Part shown: positions 46,034 to 57,416 of the stretch, piece after piece
How the letters are laid out: every line of letters starts with the position of its first letter
How positions within the stretch are numbered: position 1 is the first letter of the stretch
DNA from: Ruminococcus sp.
GTDB lineage: Bacteria > Bacillota > Clostridia > Oscillospirales > Ruminococcaceae
Assembly (NCBI GenBank): GCA_017462565.1
Contig: JAFTQW010000002.1
Span: 1-64,000, forward strand
Length of the DNA stretch: 64,000 nt
Reading direction: 5' to 3'
The notes under the pieces: generated by a model
What the model saw: the letters and a program-made list of their open reading frames with translations, nothing else
Databases searched by the model: none
What the model was told of the DNA's origin: nothing
Made by a program: the position numbers and the translations under genes

Positions 46034-47455
46034 ATGGACGACAGAGAAAATGAAATCACTATGCATATTACAGAACCTGAAAAGCCTGATGCGGAGGAAA
46101 CAAGTACGGAAATTCAAAATGATGAACAGAAAGCCTCTGAAAGCGTTCAGAATCATAATTATGGGGTTGATTACGATGCATTTATGTATGAACCTATAGG
46201 CTTTGAAGAGCTTGAAAAAAAACAGCCGGAGACTGAGAGCGGCTCTGAAAGTGTTATTAAGAAGAAAATTAAAAGAACTAAGGGAGAAACGGCAGCAATA
46301 GTTCTGTTCCTTACTCTTATTATCGGGTCAGCTTCTCTTGCCGGATTTGGAATAGTAAGCGATATTATGAACAGCCAGCAGGCGATTGAAAAAATGGCAG
46401 CAACAAAGCAGGTGCTGTTCTGCAAGGAATCAAAGCCGGAGAACGCCAATACAGAGGCCGTTGTTCCTGATGAAAACGGCAAATATACAATAGCCGGAGT
46501 TGCTCAGCTTGTAAAGCCCTCTATCGTTGAGATATACACCTATGATTCAAAATCGGACGTTTCTTTTGGAAATTCTGTCGGAACCGGTTCGGGAATCGTT
46601 TTTTCAGAAGATGGATATATCATAACAAATGCTCATGTTCTTAAAGAGAACGGTTTCCATATTGTTAACACCCTGGATGATAAATCCTATGAAGCGGAAA
46701 TAATCGGCAGAGATGTTAAAACAGATATCGCAGTTATAAAGGTTGACGGAGCAAATCTTGTTCCGGCGACTCTCGGCGATTCCGATGAAGCTATAGTCGG
46801 AGAACAGGTTGTTGCCATAGGAAATCCGGCTAATCTTTCAAGCACTGTTACGGACGGAATTATTTCCGCTTTACACAGAAAAATAAGAAGCGACGGCACA
46901 TCCTTTGAAATGGATTGTATTCAGACGAATGCCGATATCAGTCCGGGAAATTCTGGCGGCGCTCTTGTAAATATGTATGGACAGGTGATCGGAATAACCT
47001 CTTCCAAATATGTAAGCAGCAGCTTTGAAGGTCTTGGCTTTGCAATAACAACAAACGAAGCTCTTCCGGTTATAGAAGAGCTTATCAGTCAGGGATATGT
47101 CAGCGGACGCTTCAGAATAGGCATTCAGCTTGTTGATATGTCAAATGCGGCAAATGTTCTTCGTATCGAGGAATTTCTCGGATTTGAGCTGCCGGACGAT
47201 TTCTCCGGAATTTATATAGATTCCATAAGCGAGGATGCCGATATTTTCAACACAGAGCTTGAAGAGGGCGATTTTATAACTGAGATAAACGGTAAGCACG
47301 TCAGAACCTACAATGAGTTTTATGATGCCGTAAGCAGTCAATACGGCGTTGGGGATACTGTTCCGGCGAAGTGCGCTCATGTTGAGGAGGACGGAAAGAT
47401 CTCTTATTATGACATTAAGTTCAAGCTTATGGAGGATTATTCGGGAAATTATTAA
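46034..47455 (+). CDS. HtrA/DegP-type serine protease with PDZ domain
   Basis: 473 residues: an acidic cytoplasmic tail of about 85 residues, one membrane span (about 87-110), a trypsin-like domain with H in TNAHVL, D in TDIAVI and catalytic S in GNSGGAL, and a C-terminal PDZ domain (GIYIDSISEDADIF, GDFITEINGKHV). It would degrade or refold damaged exported proteins. Placed third after a two-component pair. A weak hairpin AAGAC/GTCTT follows the stop inside the convergent gene. Confidence 0.92.
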   Translation: MDDRENEITMHITEPEKPDAEETSTEIQNDEQKASESVQNHNYGVDYDAFMYEPIGFEELEKKQPETESGSESVIKKKIKRTKGETAAIVLFLTLIIGSASLAGFGIVSDIMNSQQAIEKMAATKQVLFCKESKPENANTEAVVPDENGKYTIAGVAQLVKPSIVEIYTYDSKSDVSFGNSVGTGSGIVFSEDGYIITNAHVLKENGFHIVNTLDDKSYEAEIIGRDVKTDIAVIKVDGANLVPATLGDSDEAIVGEQVVAIGNPANLSSTVTDGIISALHRKIRSDGTSFEMDCIQTNADISPGNSGGALVNMYGQVIGITSSKYVSSSFEGLGFAITTNEALPVIEELISQGYVSGRFRIGIQLVDMSNAANVLRIEEFLGFELPDDFSGIYIDSISEDADIFNTELEEGDFITEINGKHVRTYNEFYDAVSSQYGVGDTVPAKCAHVEEDGKISYYDIKFKLMEDYSGNY

Positions 47456-47464
47456 TTCTTGTAT

Positions 47465-47863
47465 TCACGTTCTAAGACTTTTCGGTCTTTTTGAATTAAC
47501 TCCGGTCACACCGCCGATTGCTCCTGAGACAACAAGCAGGAGCAGTTTTTTTAATCCCGCAAGGCTTCCTGTAAAGACGATTCCGAATACGAGGAGAGCG
47601 AGATACAGCAAAACTCCGCATATAATGCCTTCGATGAGACCTTTTTTCCGTCTGTGCTTACCGCAGAAAAAGGAGCCGGAAAAAGCTCCTGTGAAAAGTG
47701 GGATCAGTGAAATAAAGCGGATCGCTCTCAGATCGCTTATAAATAAAAATGCAAATAAAGCCGTTAACGCTGTTATAATAAGTGTGGATAATATTCCGAC
47801 AGCGGCAGAAGCTATAAAGCTCAGCAGACTGTTTGTCCATATGCTCTGACGGTTACTTCGCAT
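47465..47863 (-). CDS. TIGR04086-like membrane protein
   Basis: 132 residues with four membrane spans and glycine-rich turns (SGSFFCGKHRRKKGLIEGI). It resembles TIGR04086 proteins, which often sit beside yajC in Clostridia; function unknown. It follows yajC on the same strand. Its ribosome binding site (GGAGG) is the 3' arm of a long hairpin at 47871-47910. Confidence 0.75.
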   Translation of the reverse strand: MRSNRQSIWTNSLLSFIASAAVGILSTLIITALTALFAFLFISDLRAIRFISLIPLFTGAFSGSFFCGKHRRKKGLIEGIICGVLLYLALLVFGIVFTGSLAGLKKLLLLVVSGAIGGVTGVNSKRPKSLRT

Positions 47864-47870
47864 AAGAAAA

Positions 47871-47910
47871 CCTCCGCAAAAAGAATTGTTCTTTCAATTC
47901 TATGCGGAGG
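47871..47910 (-). promoter_or_regulatory. hairpin covering the ribosome binding site of the TIGR04086-like gene
   Basis: On the minus strand CCTCCGCA pairs with TGCGGAGG and, inside, AGAATTG with CAATTCT. The 3' arm contains the GGAGG used for the ATG at 47863. There is a short TTTTC after it. It may be a partial terminator behind yajC, a translation switch, or both. Confidence 0.6.
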
Positions 47911-47919
47911 CTATTTTGA

Positions 47920-48456
47920 TTATTCTTCTTCTTTTTTATTCTTCTTAGACTTTTTCTTCTCATCGGCGTCATCGTCAACGAGCTGTGCGGAAGCAAGTCC
48001 GGCGCTTTCAGACTTTTTGTTTGCAGCAGCGGCTTTCATTTCCTTATAACGCTCAGCAGCCGTAACGTTTTCAGTAATTGCCCATGTTTTGATTCTGAGC
48101 TTATGTCTTTCGCCGCCTGTTTCGATAACGACCGTATCGTCGCCTGTGCGGACAACGATTCCGACAATACCTCCGCCTGTGATGACCTCGTCGCCGACCT
48201 GAAGACTGCTCTGCATTTCTTTAAGTTCCTTGTCTCTCTTTTTCTGAGGTCTGATAGCAATGAAATAGAGGAGTACAAACATGATGATAAGCGGTAAGAA
48301 TGTCATAAGAAGACTGCCTCCGCCGCCTGCGTTATCGGATGAAGCCTCAGTTGCAGCAGTTGCGTCCTCAGCAAAAGCGGACATTGCGGTAAAGATCGCC
48401 ATTGCCGACATTGAAAAAGCGGCAGCAGCAGAAGCTATAAATTTTTTCAGTTTCAT
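47920..48456 (-). CDS. yajC: Sec translocon accessory subunit YajC
   Basis: 178 residues. Unlike short YajC proteins it carries a cleavable-looking signal peptide (AMSAFA) and a Gly-rich linker before the typical span and motif (FIAIRPQKKRDKE; VGDEVITGGGIVG). The C terminus is a Lys/Glu-rich tail. YajC associates with SecDF. ATG 48456 follows TTGGAGATT. Confidence 0.93.
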   Translation of the reverse strand: MKLKKFIASAAAAFSMSAMAIFTAMSAFAEDATAATEASSDNAGGGGSLLMTFLPLIIMFVLLYFIAIRPQKKRDKELKEMQSSLQVGDEVITGGGIVGIVVRTGDDTVVIETGGERHKLRIKTWAITENVTAAERYKEMKAAAANKKSESAGLASAQLVDDDADEKKKSKKNKKEEE

Positions 48457-48698
48457 AATAATCTCCAATCTGCCGCATATTACGGCAATTCAAATAAATA
48501 CAATAAATATTATATCATAATAAGAATTTAATTGCAAGTCTTTTCATGCGATTTCACGCAAGATTCACAAAATTTGTATGTTAATGAATAATAAGTATAT
48601 CAATATGGAAATCAACAAAAAATCAACGGTTATTTATCAACATAATGTTGAATTAATTGTGCAAAACGCCAAAGTTTGTGAAAGTTTGCAGAATATAC

Positions 48699-48726
48699 TT
48701 GATTTATTGAAAAAAGGTGGTAAAAT
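48699..48726 (+). promoter_or_regulatory. putative groESL promoter
   Basis: TTGATT (48699-48704), 16 bp, TAAAAT (48721-48726), directly before CIRCE. The rest of 48457-48698 shows no gene. Confidence 0.5.
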
Positions 48727-48730
48727 ATAA

Positions 48731-48757
48731 TTAGCACTCAGAGAATAGGAGTGCTAA
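48731..48757. promoter_or_regulatory. CIRCE element (HrcA operator)
   Basis: An exact TTAGCACTC-N9-GAGTGCTAA. HrcA binds this operator and represses chaperonin genes until heat shock. It lies about 40 bp before groES. Confidence 0.97.
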
Positions 48758-48783
48758 ACCGAAATGTTTTGATTATTTTTTAG

Positions 48784-49068
<285 letters not shown>

Positions 49069-49143
49069 TTTCATAAAGATTGATAACTTTATTTCCGTGT
49101 ATTCAGACGGAGAACATAACATATTATAATAAAAGGAGATTGA

Positions 49144-50772
<1,629 letters not shown>

Positions 50773-50890
50773 TGCAGCAGCGTGACGCTGCACCCAATCA
50801 CGGAGTTACTTCCGATAAAAGATAGAAGAACACTTCGTTCGTGGGTTATAGAAAGAAACGATTTTTTGCGGTTGCCAAAGAAGTATATAA

Positions 50891-50930
50891 AAAGGACGAA
50901 CCTGTTATGGTTCGTCCTTTATATTTTTTG
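50891..50930 (+). terminator. groESL terminator
   Basis: AAAGGACGAACC and GGTTCGTCCTTT pair over 12 bp with a 6-nt loop, followed by ATATTTTTT. Bases 50773-50890 hold no recognisable feature. The same AAAGGACGAAC arm recurs in the terminator at 62752. Confidence 0.88.
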
Positions 50931-50935
50931 TGAGC

Positions 50936-51115
50936 TTAAGGAATCACTTATTAAATCACGCCTGACGGCTCAGCACGCATCTTACTTGCATATTTCCCGT
51001 CATCTTGTACAGAAATTCCTTGACAGGCGTCAGCCTGCCTGCGTCATTTCTATACAATCTGACGAAAAATCTGACTGCGCAATCTGCGCACTGGATTTAA
51101 TCAGTGTTTCCTTAA
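50936..51115. repeat. 180-bp palindromic repeat, copy C
   Basis: The ends TTAAGGAATCACTTATTAAA and its partner (51094-51115) match at 20 of 22 positions. The core has GCATATTTCCCGTCAT, CTTGTACAGAAATT and CAATCTGACGAAAAATCTGAC, as in copies A and D. The arms are unrelated to theirs. It supplies the stop codon of the minus-strand gene at 51112. Confidence 0.85.
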
Positions 51116-52917
51116 TAAACAATGTTGTGATCAAAAACTAAAATATAATATTCAACATTGTTTACGAAAGCGGAAAGATTTTTTGTTGCATCTTCGATAA
51201 GAGAATTCTGACCGTTTGCAATAGTGCTGTATTCATAAGAAGTAAGAAGCAGGAAGTATTCATCCTGTCCCGGCTGATCTTTATACCACTCCGATGAGGA
51301 CTGATATAAACGCTTTGAAACGCCGTATTCGCTGACATTCACGTCACGAACCTTTACTTCTGAATCCGATATAAGGGTTATTGCGTTAGCATTCCAGAAT
51401 GAAGCGTAGCCGTATGAAAGTCCGGCGTCTTCGAGAAGCTCGGTAAGACCGAAAAGATAGTTTTCTTTTTTGTAATCCTTTTTGGAAAGATTGATAAGTC
51501 CTTGAATATTAAGAATTGCAACAAGTATTACAGGAATTGAAATAAGAGCGATTATCCTTCCGGATGAAATTTTGCTTACGGCTATGTAGCGTACAAATAT
51601 TATTGAGAGCATCAGAGATGTTCCGATAACGGGAGTAAGTCTCCAGTCGGCGGAGGAGAGTAGTCCGCAGACATATCCGACAAGAACTATTGCTGATGAT
51701 GCCCAGTGAATCCATATCCAGATACGAAGAGCCTGAGAACCTTTGGCTTTTTTGATTTTTGAATAATAGCAGGTTGCTATAACCGGCATTACAGCAAGTA
51801 TAATCGAAGCGGCAATGCGGAGAAGATTGAAAATGCTCTTTTTTTCAAAAAGAGGCTGTTTGGACATATCCTCAACTCCGAAAAGTTTCATCCATGCGAG
51901 CGGGAGATTCTGAATATGCTCTATCCATGTACTCATGTCAGAATAAGCTGAATATGCCTCCTGATAATTTGCGGTCATATCGCCTACCCAGCGTTCGTTA
52001 AGTTTTATTCCCAAGAGTATCATAACTCCGAAAATTGCTGCGGAGGCGAATGCTTTAAGAGATTTCCGGCTGAAAATCTTTTGAGAATCATTGGCAAAGG
52101 TTTCTGCAAAAACAGCAGCAATGAACGGGATAGCAAATATTGAAAGTGCGGATATACCGTCGGTTGCAGTGAACATAATGAACACGGCAAGACAGACGAA
52201 CGTTATTAGAAAATGGAGAAATAATCTTTGGGATTTTTTATCCTTTGGGTCGAGACTTTGTCTCTTGCTTGAAAGGTTCAGAAGCCGGAAATAGAGATAT
52301 AGTCCGATAACTATGAAAAGCAGTCCGAGAGAATAATAAATCGTATGCTGCCAGAAAATCTCACGGAGCTTTTGCGAAGAAACTGTGACAGCAAGCATAA
52401 CTGAACCGGCGAAACAGATGCTTCTTAAATCCCAATGCATTTCTTTCAGCATAAGGCAGAAGAAAACAACAAGAAGAATCAGATAGCTAAGCATTCCGAT
52501 GACATGGGCTTTAAGTGAAAGACCGAAAATAGATATAAGCGGCTGCATAATAAGATTTATGCCGAATGGGAGAAAGCAGGCATAGCTGAAATTTTCATCG
52601 TAAACATGACCGCTTTCATGAGAAGCGTTTGCCCACATGATAGTATCGGTGCAGTCGGCATGGAATTCAGATTTGAAACCTACTGTAATGTAATAAACTA
52701 CACTGGCTATAACACCGAGAAAAATTAAAATTGGCAGAATATATGAAATAACCGTGATTATTTTATCTTTATTTTTGATAATGCATTTGCCGAAACGGAG
52801 CAGGGGAGTTTCCTTTTTTTCAGTTGGAACAGTATTCTGAGGTTTCTTTTCCGGATTTTTTTGCTTCTTATTCGGCAGTTCTTTTTCTGAAGCTTGAATA
52901 GTGGATGAATCAGACAT
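51112..52917 (-). CDS. GT-C-like polytopic membrane protein
   Basis: 601 residues from the ATG at 52917 (ribosome binding site GAAAGGATT). A polar N terminus of about 50 residues precedes roughly eleven spans and a C-terminal soluble part (LTELLEDAGLSYGYASFWNA). An acidic segment after the first span (FHADCTDTIMW) is in the place of the catalytic loop of GT-C glycosyltransferases, which use lipid-linked sugars. It is co-encoded with GtrA and an FAD oxidoreductase, so a cell-surface glycan role is likely. The last codons and stop come from repeat C. Confidence 0.68.
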   Translation of the reverse strand: MSDSSTIQASEKELPNKKQKNPEKKPQNTVPTEKKETPLLRFGKCIIKNKDKIITVISYILPILIFLGVIASVVYYITVGFKSEFHADCTDTIMWANASHESGHVYDENFSYACFLPFGINLIMQPLISIFGLSLKAHVIGMLSYLILLVVFFCLMLKEMHWDLRSICFAGSVMLAVTVSSQKLREIFWQHTIYYSLGLLFIVIGLYLYFRLLNLSSKRQSLDPKDKKSQRLFLHFLITFVCLAVFIMFTATDGISALSIFAIPFIAAVFAETFANDSQKIFSRKSLKAFASAAIFGVMILLGIKLNERWVGDMTANYQEAYSAYSDMSTWIEHIQNLPLAWMKLFGVEDMSKQPLFEKKSIFNLLRIAASIILAVMPVIATCYYSKIKKAKGSQALRIWIWIHWASSAIVLVGYVCGLLSSADWRLTPVIGTSLMLSIIFVRYIAVSKISSGRIIALISIPVILVAILNIQGLINLSKKDYKKENYLFGLTELLEDAGLSYGYASFWNANAITLISDSEVKVRDVNVSEYGVSKRLYQSSSEWYKDQPGQDEYFLLLTSYEYSTIANGQNSLIEDATKNLSAFVNNVEYYILVFDHNIVY

Positions 52918-52936
52918 GGTGTAATCCTTTCTATGA

Positions 52937-52966
52937 TAACACCTCACAGTGTATTGTGAGGTGTTT
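52937..52966. repeat. intercistronic hairpin
   Basis: AACACCTCAC and GTGAGGTGTT pair over 10 bp between the GtrA and GT-C-like genes. On the minus strand, the direction of transcription, no T run follows, so it may tune or stabilise the mRNA rather than terminate it. Confidence 0.5.
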
Positions 52967-52975
52967 TTGAATGTT

Positions 52976-53464
52976 TTAGTTTTCTTTTTTAGAGAAGAGC
53001 AGTATCTTTCTTGCAAAGAAATTCCAGAAGAAAGCGGCTGCCGTTGAAACGATTTTGGCTATGATCTGGTAAAGACTTGTAACGTCCTCAAGCCATATTC
53101 TGAAAAGCGCCGTTATGCCGATGGTCATAAGAAGTCCTACAAGACCTATCGCAGCAAATCCGAGAAATTCCACAAGCTTTGATTTGACCTTGGAATTTTT
53201 GAATATCCAGAATGTGCTTAAAACGTAATTGACTGCAAGTCCGGCAACGAATGACAGCGAGTTGGCAAGCTCTGCAAGGTTTTCTCCGAAAACGAAGCGG
53301 AACAGTATATAAGAAACTGCCCAGTCGACTACGGTTGCCAGTCCTCCTACGAAGAGATAGCGGAAAAACTGGATGAACGTATTCTCCGTATCGCCTGAAA
53401 AAAGTCTGCCGAATTTTTTTTCACGAAGAATATCCTTTACTTCCTGAAACTGAGAATTAGCCAT
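52976..53464 (-). CDS. GtrA-family membrane protein
   Basis: 162 residues with four spans and the GtrA hallmarks RYLFVGGLATVVDWAVSY and NYVLSTFWIFKN. GtrA proteins are thought to flip undecaprenyl-phosphate-linked sugars across the membrane. The start codon overlaps the stop of the oxidoreductase gene by one base. Confidence 0.9.
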   Translation of the reverse strand: MANSQFQEVKDILREKKFGRLFSGDTENTFIQFFRYLFVGGLATVVDWAVSYILFRFVFGENLAELANSLSFVAGLAVNYVLSTFWIFKNSKVKSKLVEFLGFAAIGLVGLLMTIGITALFRIWLEDVTSLYQIIAKIVSTAAAFFWNFFARKILLFSKKEN

Positions 53465-55020
53465 TATTTCTTCTCCTCGTGATATTCTTTTTCGGTGTTG
53501 ACGTTCCAGATGTTGGACTTGTCTTTCCTGCCGCTCTTGATATTTTTAACGGCTTCAAAAGAAGTTACCATAGAGTGGTCGATGTTGTTATAGCGGTGCT
53601 GACCGTTACGTCCGACGCAGTAGAGATTGTCGATAGAGCTGAGATATTTAACAAGCGTATCAATCTCGTCGTAGGTGTCGAAATAAGCAGGGTAAGCCTT
53701 CTTTACCTTTTCCATGTGAGTGTCGATAACCTCGTCGGCGCTGTTGATAAGACCAAGCTTGACCATTTCCTTAACGCAGAAATCGGAGAACTGTTTTTCT
53801 GTCATATTCCAGAACTTATCGCCCTCGTTTACGAAATATTCGAGACCTACCCAAACGGTATTCTTCAGATCCTTTACCATATAAGGCGACCAGTTGTTGT
53901 AGATCTGGAAACGTCCCATTTTAACACGTCTGTCCTGAACGTAAACCCAGCAGTCGGGAACGATATTGCCGACTGTTTTAAAGCTTGTCTTATTCTGAAG
54001 ATTGAGCTTTGGAACGAGAACTCCGAGCGTCATGTAATCACGGTACGGAAGTCCGGAAGCGATTCTTGCCGGTTCAGCAGGAACGTCGTTCATTCCTGCA
54101 ACAAGATCCTTTACGGGCATGGAGGAGATGATATAATCGCCGCTGAGCTGAATCTCCTGACCGTCCTTGATATAGGTAACGCCGGTAAGGATATTGCTTT
54201 CGTTCTTATGAAGCTTTTTAACTCCGGCATTCATGATGATCGTTCCGCCGAGTTTTTTTATCTCGTCCGCAGTTACCTCCCAGAGCTGTCCGGGACCGAG
54301 CTTCGGGTATTTGAATTCTTCGATAAGAGAGGTGTTTACCTTGCGGTTCTTAACCTTGAATAATTTACCAAAGAAATCCTTGATGATGCCGGTGATAGAA
54401 AGACCTTTAGTACGCTGTGCTCCCCATGAAGCGTCTATTTCGCTTGGATGTCTGCCCCAGAGATTTTCTGTGTAGTATTCAAAGAACATTGAATAGAGCT
54501 GTTTTCCGAAGCAGTTGATATAGAAGTTTTCAAGGTTGTTTTCAGGTCTTTTATGAATCACAGCTCCGAGATAGCTGAATCCGACTTTCATAGTTGTAAA
54601 GAAGCCGAAATTTTTTATAGTTTCCGGTTTGAGTGAAACCGGATAATCGTAGAATTTATCGTTGAAGAGAATTCGTGATATTCTGTGTCTTGTAAGCATA
54701 GCACGGTTTACCTTTTCAGGATCGGGACCGCCTTTTTCAAGCCGTGTTCTGCGTTTGAGGAGAATATCGTCATAAGACGGAGCGCCCTGCATAGGAAGCA
54801 TATCGTTCCACCAGCGGTTTACTTCCGGAATTTTTGAGAAAAAGCGATGACCGCCCATATCCATACGGTTGCCTTTATAATTTACGGTTTTGGAAATACC
54901 GCCGATAGCGTCGGTTTCTTCGAGGATAGTAACTTCATATTCTCCCGAATTATCTTTAAGAAGTTCGTAAGCGGCGGTAAGACCGGCAGGTCCTGCGCCA
55001 ATAATTATAACTTTTTTCAT
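53464..55020 (-). CDS. FAD-dependent oxidoreductase, UDP-galactopyranose-mutase-like
   Basis: 518 residues. An N-terminal dinucleotide fold ([16 protein letters not shown]) is followed by [22 protein letters not shown], found in amine oxidase/UGM-like flavoproteins, and a C-terminal FAD contact ([18 protein letters not shown]). The [10 protein letters not shown] segment resembles UDP-galactopyranose mutase, so ring contraction or another sugar-nucleotide reaction is a fair guess. First gene of a three-gene envelope operon. ATG behind AAAGGAGA. Confidence 0.82.
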   Translation of the reverse strand: MKKVIIIGAGPAGLTAAYELLKDNSGEYEVTILEETDAIGGISKTVNYKGNRMDMGGHRFFSKIPEVNRWWNDMLPMQGAPSYDDILLKRRTRLEKGGPDPEKVNRAMLTRHRISRILFNDKFYDYPVSLKPETIKNFGFFTTMKVGFSYLGAVIHKRPENNLENFYINCFGKQLYSMFFEYYTENLWGRHPSEIDASWGAQRTKGLSITGIIKDFFGKLFKVKNRKVNTSLIEEFKYPKLGPGQLWEVTADEIKKLGGTIIMNAGVKKLHKNESNILTGVTYIKDGQEIQLSGDYIISSMPVKDLVAGMNDVPAEPARIASGLPYRDYMTLGVLVPKLNLQNKTSFKTVGNIVPDCWVYVQDRRVKMGRFQIYNNWSPYMVKDLKNTVWVGLEYFVNEGDKFWNMTEKQFSDFCVKEMVKLGLINSADEVIDTHMEKVKKAYPAYFDTYDEIDTLVKYLSSIDNLYCVGRNGQHRYNNIDHSMVTSFEAVKNIKSGRKDKSNIWNVNTEKEYHEEKK

Positions 55021-55183
55021 AAAAATCTCCTTTAAATTAAACAGCGAAATACACTTGAGATCGCATTTAATATATTATAACATATAATTTTTCAAATAGC
55101 AAATAAAATTTGTAACTTATATAAAATTAGTCGGATAAAATTACAAAAACTCTCATGTAATTCCCTGAAAACAGAAAAAATTT

Positions 55184-55212
55184 CACGTCCCGGTCGTTTT
55201 GAAAGGGACGTG
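55184..55212 (-). terminator. terminator of the CotH gene
   Basis: CACGTCCC and GGGACGTG form an 8-bp stem; on the minus strand AAATTTTTT follows. Confidence 0.78.
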
Positions 55213-55233
55213 TTTGTGTTTTGAAACAAATTT

Positions 55234-57324
55234 TTATTTTGTGACAATAAGTTTTCGCATAGCGGCAAGGTCGAAGGAATCTATTACTCCGTCTTTACAG
55301 ATATCGCCCGCCTGCCAGTCTGCAAGTTCTGCCTCACCGAGCAGGAAACGCTGAAGCATAACTATATCTGCAACGCTGAATTCACCGTCGGAATTAACGT
55401 CGCCTTCGACTTTTTTGTATTCTTCCCAGATTGCGTTAAGACCATTTTTTCTGTCGAATAAATATCGTCTCATAATATCGACTGATTCCATGTAATCTTT
55501 TCCGCTTGAAGAACCGAAAACGCAGTATTTGCTTCCGCCGTATGTGTGCCAGCGGGCGTTATTCATCTCGGCTGAGGGCTTTATTTCTTCTGCCATCTGA
55601 GTTATAAGAGCGCCGCCTTCGTTGGATATCGAGGTAAGCTCGGTAATATAAGGTTCAAAGCGTTCAAAATATATTTCAGCCGCTCTCTTGGCGAAGCCGT
55701 CTTTTTTGTAAAGTGTGCCTATCCAGCTTATTCCGGCGATAGACGGTTGTTCTTCCGCTTTCCATTCATAGCCGTTTATGGGAAAACAGGTAACAAACAG
55801 TGATTTTGTATCAAAAGAATGACATATATCGCCGTCGGAATTTTGTCTTATAGTTGAAAAAGTTCCGTAGGCAAGGTCGAAATCCCATGCAGGACCGAAA
55901 TGAATTTTTCCGTCGCCTGTTAAATCGGAATCCTTATAGAAATAGAAGCTGGTCTGAGTTGCGTCAATATTCATGGAAATTTCCTGAACCAGATATGCGG
56001 TTATGAGAGAATCAACATCTATATACTCACTGTAATGCTTTCCCTTTGAATTATAGCCTGTTTCGGAATATATAGCGTCTTCCATTTCCTGAACGAAGTT
56101 GCGTATGTAAAGAACCTGTTCCTTGCTTGCGTATTCGGGACCGTCTATTTCAACAGCCTGTCCTCTTGAAGTAACAAATCCGCTTTTCGCCTTGTAGCCA
56201 TATCTGGTACATATCTGAAACTGAAGAAGATAACCGCCCGTTATATCTTTGGGGTTATTTGGAATATCGTAGTATTTATAGCTGTTTACCACATATTGTT
56301 CGGAAGTGTTTTCAGGAATTCCGACTACAACGGGAGTATATTCATCAAGCTCTTTATCATTTATCTCTTCGGTTTCTTCTTCAAGATCACGGATATTGAC
56401 ACGCTGTTTCTGAACCTGAACACGTTCGTTGAGCTGATATGTTCCACGGTAAGAGCCGTCGGCATAAAGATCGACGAAAACCGAATCCATTGCATATTCC
56501 ATGCCCCCGGCACGGCTTATTTCAATCGATACCTTGTTGCGGAGCATAGAATGGTCGAGATAATTTGATAAAAGAGCCCATTTTTTAGCCTTGCCCATTC
56601 CGTAAAGATTTTCTTTTTTAGGAAGATTTATATTGTAGGATTTCTTTTTGCTGTAATCCCATGAGGAATTTCCATGAGCTTTTATCTTTTTAAGTTCGCC
56701 GGAATATTCAACAGCTCCGTCCGCATCAAGCATCAGAGCCGAGCCTGTTTCAATCAGCCACCTGTTATTATCGAGGGCGTCGAGTCCTCCGGTCGAGGTC
56801 GAAAGATAAATGCATCCCAGATTAGACTGCATTATTTTTAATTTTCCGCAGTCGGTATTGCTGACCTTTATATCAAATTCATCAGCTTCGCTCAGAAGAG
56901 AGGTTGACGCTCCGGAGACAACCTTGTTTCCATTCAGAGTAAGTTCGCCGTTTTCGGATTGATATGTTATGATCAGATCGTTTCTGTCGGCAGTTGCAGG
57001 AAGAAAAATATAACGGCAGTCGTCCCATTCGCTGTACCACCAATCGGTGTAATCAATATCGGTAACGGTCTGGGGTGAAAGATTGCTTACCTGAAACTTT
57101 TCTATCGGAATGTCTGAATAAACAAGTTCTGGTTCTTCGGCTTCAGCGCTGAAAGCGGCCATCGCATAATCGGTAATGGTATTCATATAGTCGTCTTCAC
57201 GGCTGAAATCTGCTTCATATTCGGGAACAGGCTCGTCCACGGCAGATACGCCGGTTTCAAAGCAGCTGAAGCTCATAGCTGCTGCAAGAGTAAGCGAAAC
57301 AAATTTCAAAATGTTTTTTAGCAT
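55234..57324 (-). CDS. secreted CotH-kinase protein with C-terminal dockerin
   Basis: 696 residues: signal peptide ending GVSAVD, a beta-rich region (about 90-210), a CotH protein-kinase domain (about 210-600) with the catalytic GPAWDFDLAYG (about 473) and the upstream KKSYNINLPKKE, then a type I dockerin (about 638-696) with two calcium loops (GDVNSDGEFSVADIVMLQRF and GDICKDGVIDSFDLAAMRKL). CotH kinases phosphorylate spore-coat proteins in B. subtilis. The dockerin would attach this one to a cohesin, as in cellulosomes. No cohesin is in the window. Confidence 0.9.
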   Translation of the reverse strand: MLKNILKFVSLTLAAAMSFSCFETGVSAVDEPVPEYEADFSREDDYMNTITDYAMAAFSAEAEEPELVYSDIPIEKFQVSNLSPQTVTDIDYTDWWYSEWDDCRYIFLPATADRNDLIITYQSENGELTLNGNKVVSGASTSLLSEADEFDIKVSNTDCGKLKIMQSNLGCIYLSTSTGGLDALDNNRWLIETGSALMLDADGAVEYSGELKKIKAHGNSSWDYSKKKSYNINLPKKENLYGMGKAKKWALLSNYLDHSMLRNKVSIEISRAGGMEYAMDSVFVDLYADGSYRGTYQLNERVQVQKQRVNIRDLEEETEEINDKELDEYTPVVVGIPENTSEQYVVNSYKYYDIPNNPKDITGGYLLQFQICTRYGYKAKSGFVTSRGQAVEIDGPEYASKEQVLYIRNFVQEMEDAIYSETGYNSKGKHYSEYIDVDSLITAYLVQEISMNIDATQTSFYFYKDSDLTGDGKIHFGPAWDFDLAYGTFSTIRQNSDGDICHSFDTKSLFVTCFPINGYEWKAEEQPSIAGISWIGTLYKKDGFAKRAAEIYFERFEPYITELTSISNEGGALITQMAEEIKPSAEMNNARWHTYGGSKYCVFGSSSGKDYMESVDIMRRYLFDRKNGLNAIWEEYKKVEGDVNSDGEFSVADIVMLQRFLLGEAELADWQAGDICKDGVIDSFDLAAMRKLIVTK

Positions 57325-57416
57325 ATATTACACTCCTTTGTTATTTATAATTTGCGGTTTACTTTTTTACTTTTACTAATTAGTCGAAGAAACATTGATT
57401 TTTTCTCATGGTATTT

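Noticed and set aside
53479..54363. Long plus-strand open frame of 294 codons
   Set aside because: It lies opposite the well-conserved FAD oxidoreductase gene and has no family or ribosome binding site; a shadow frame.
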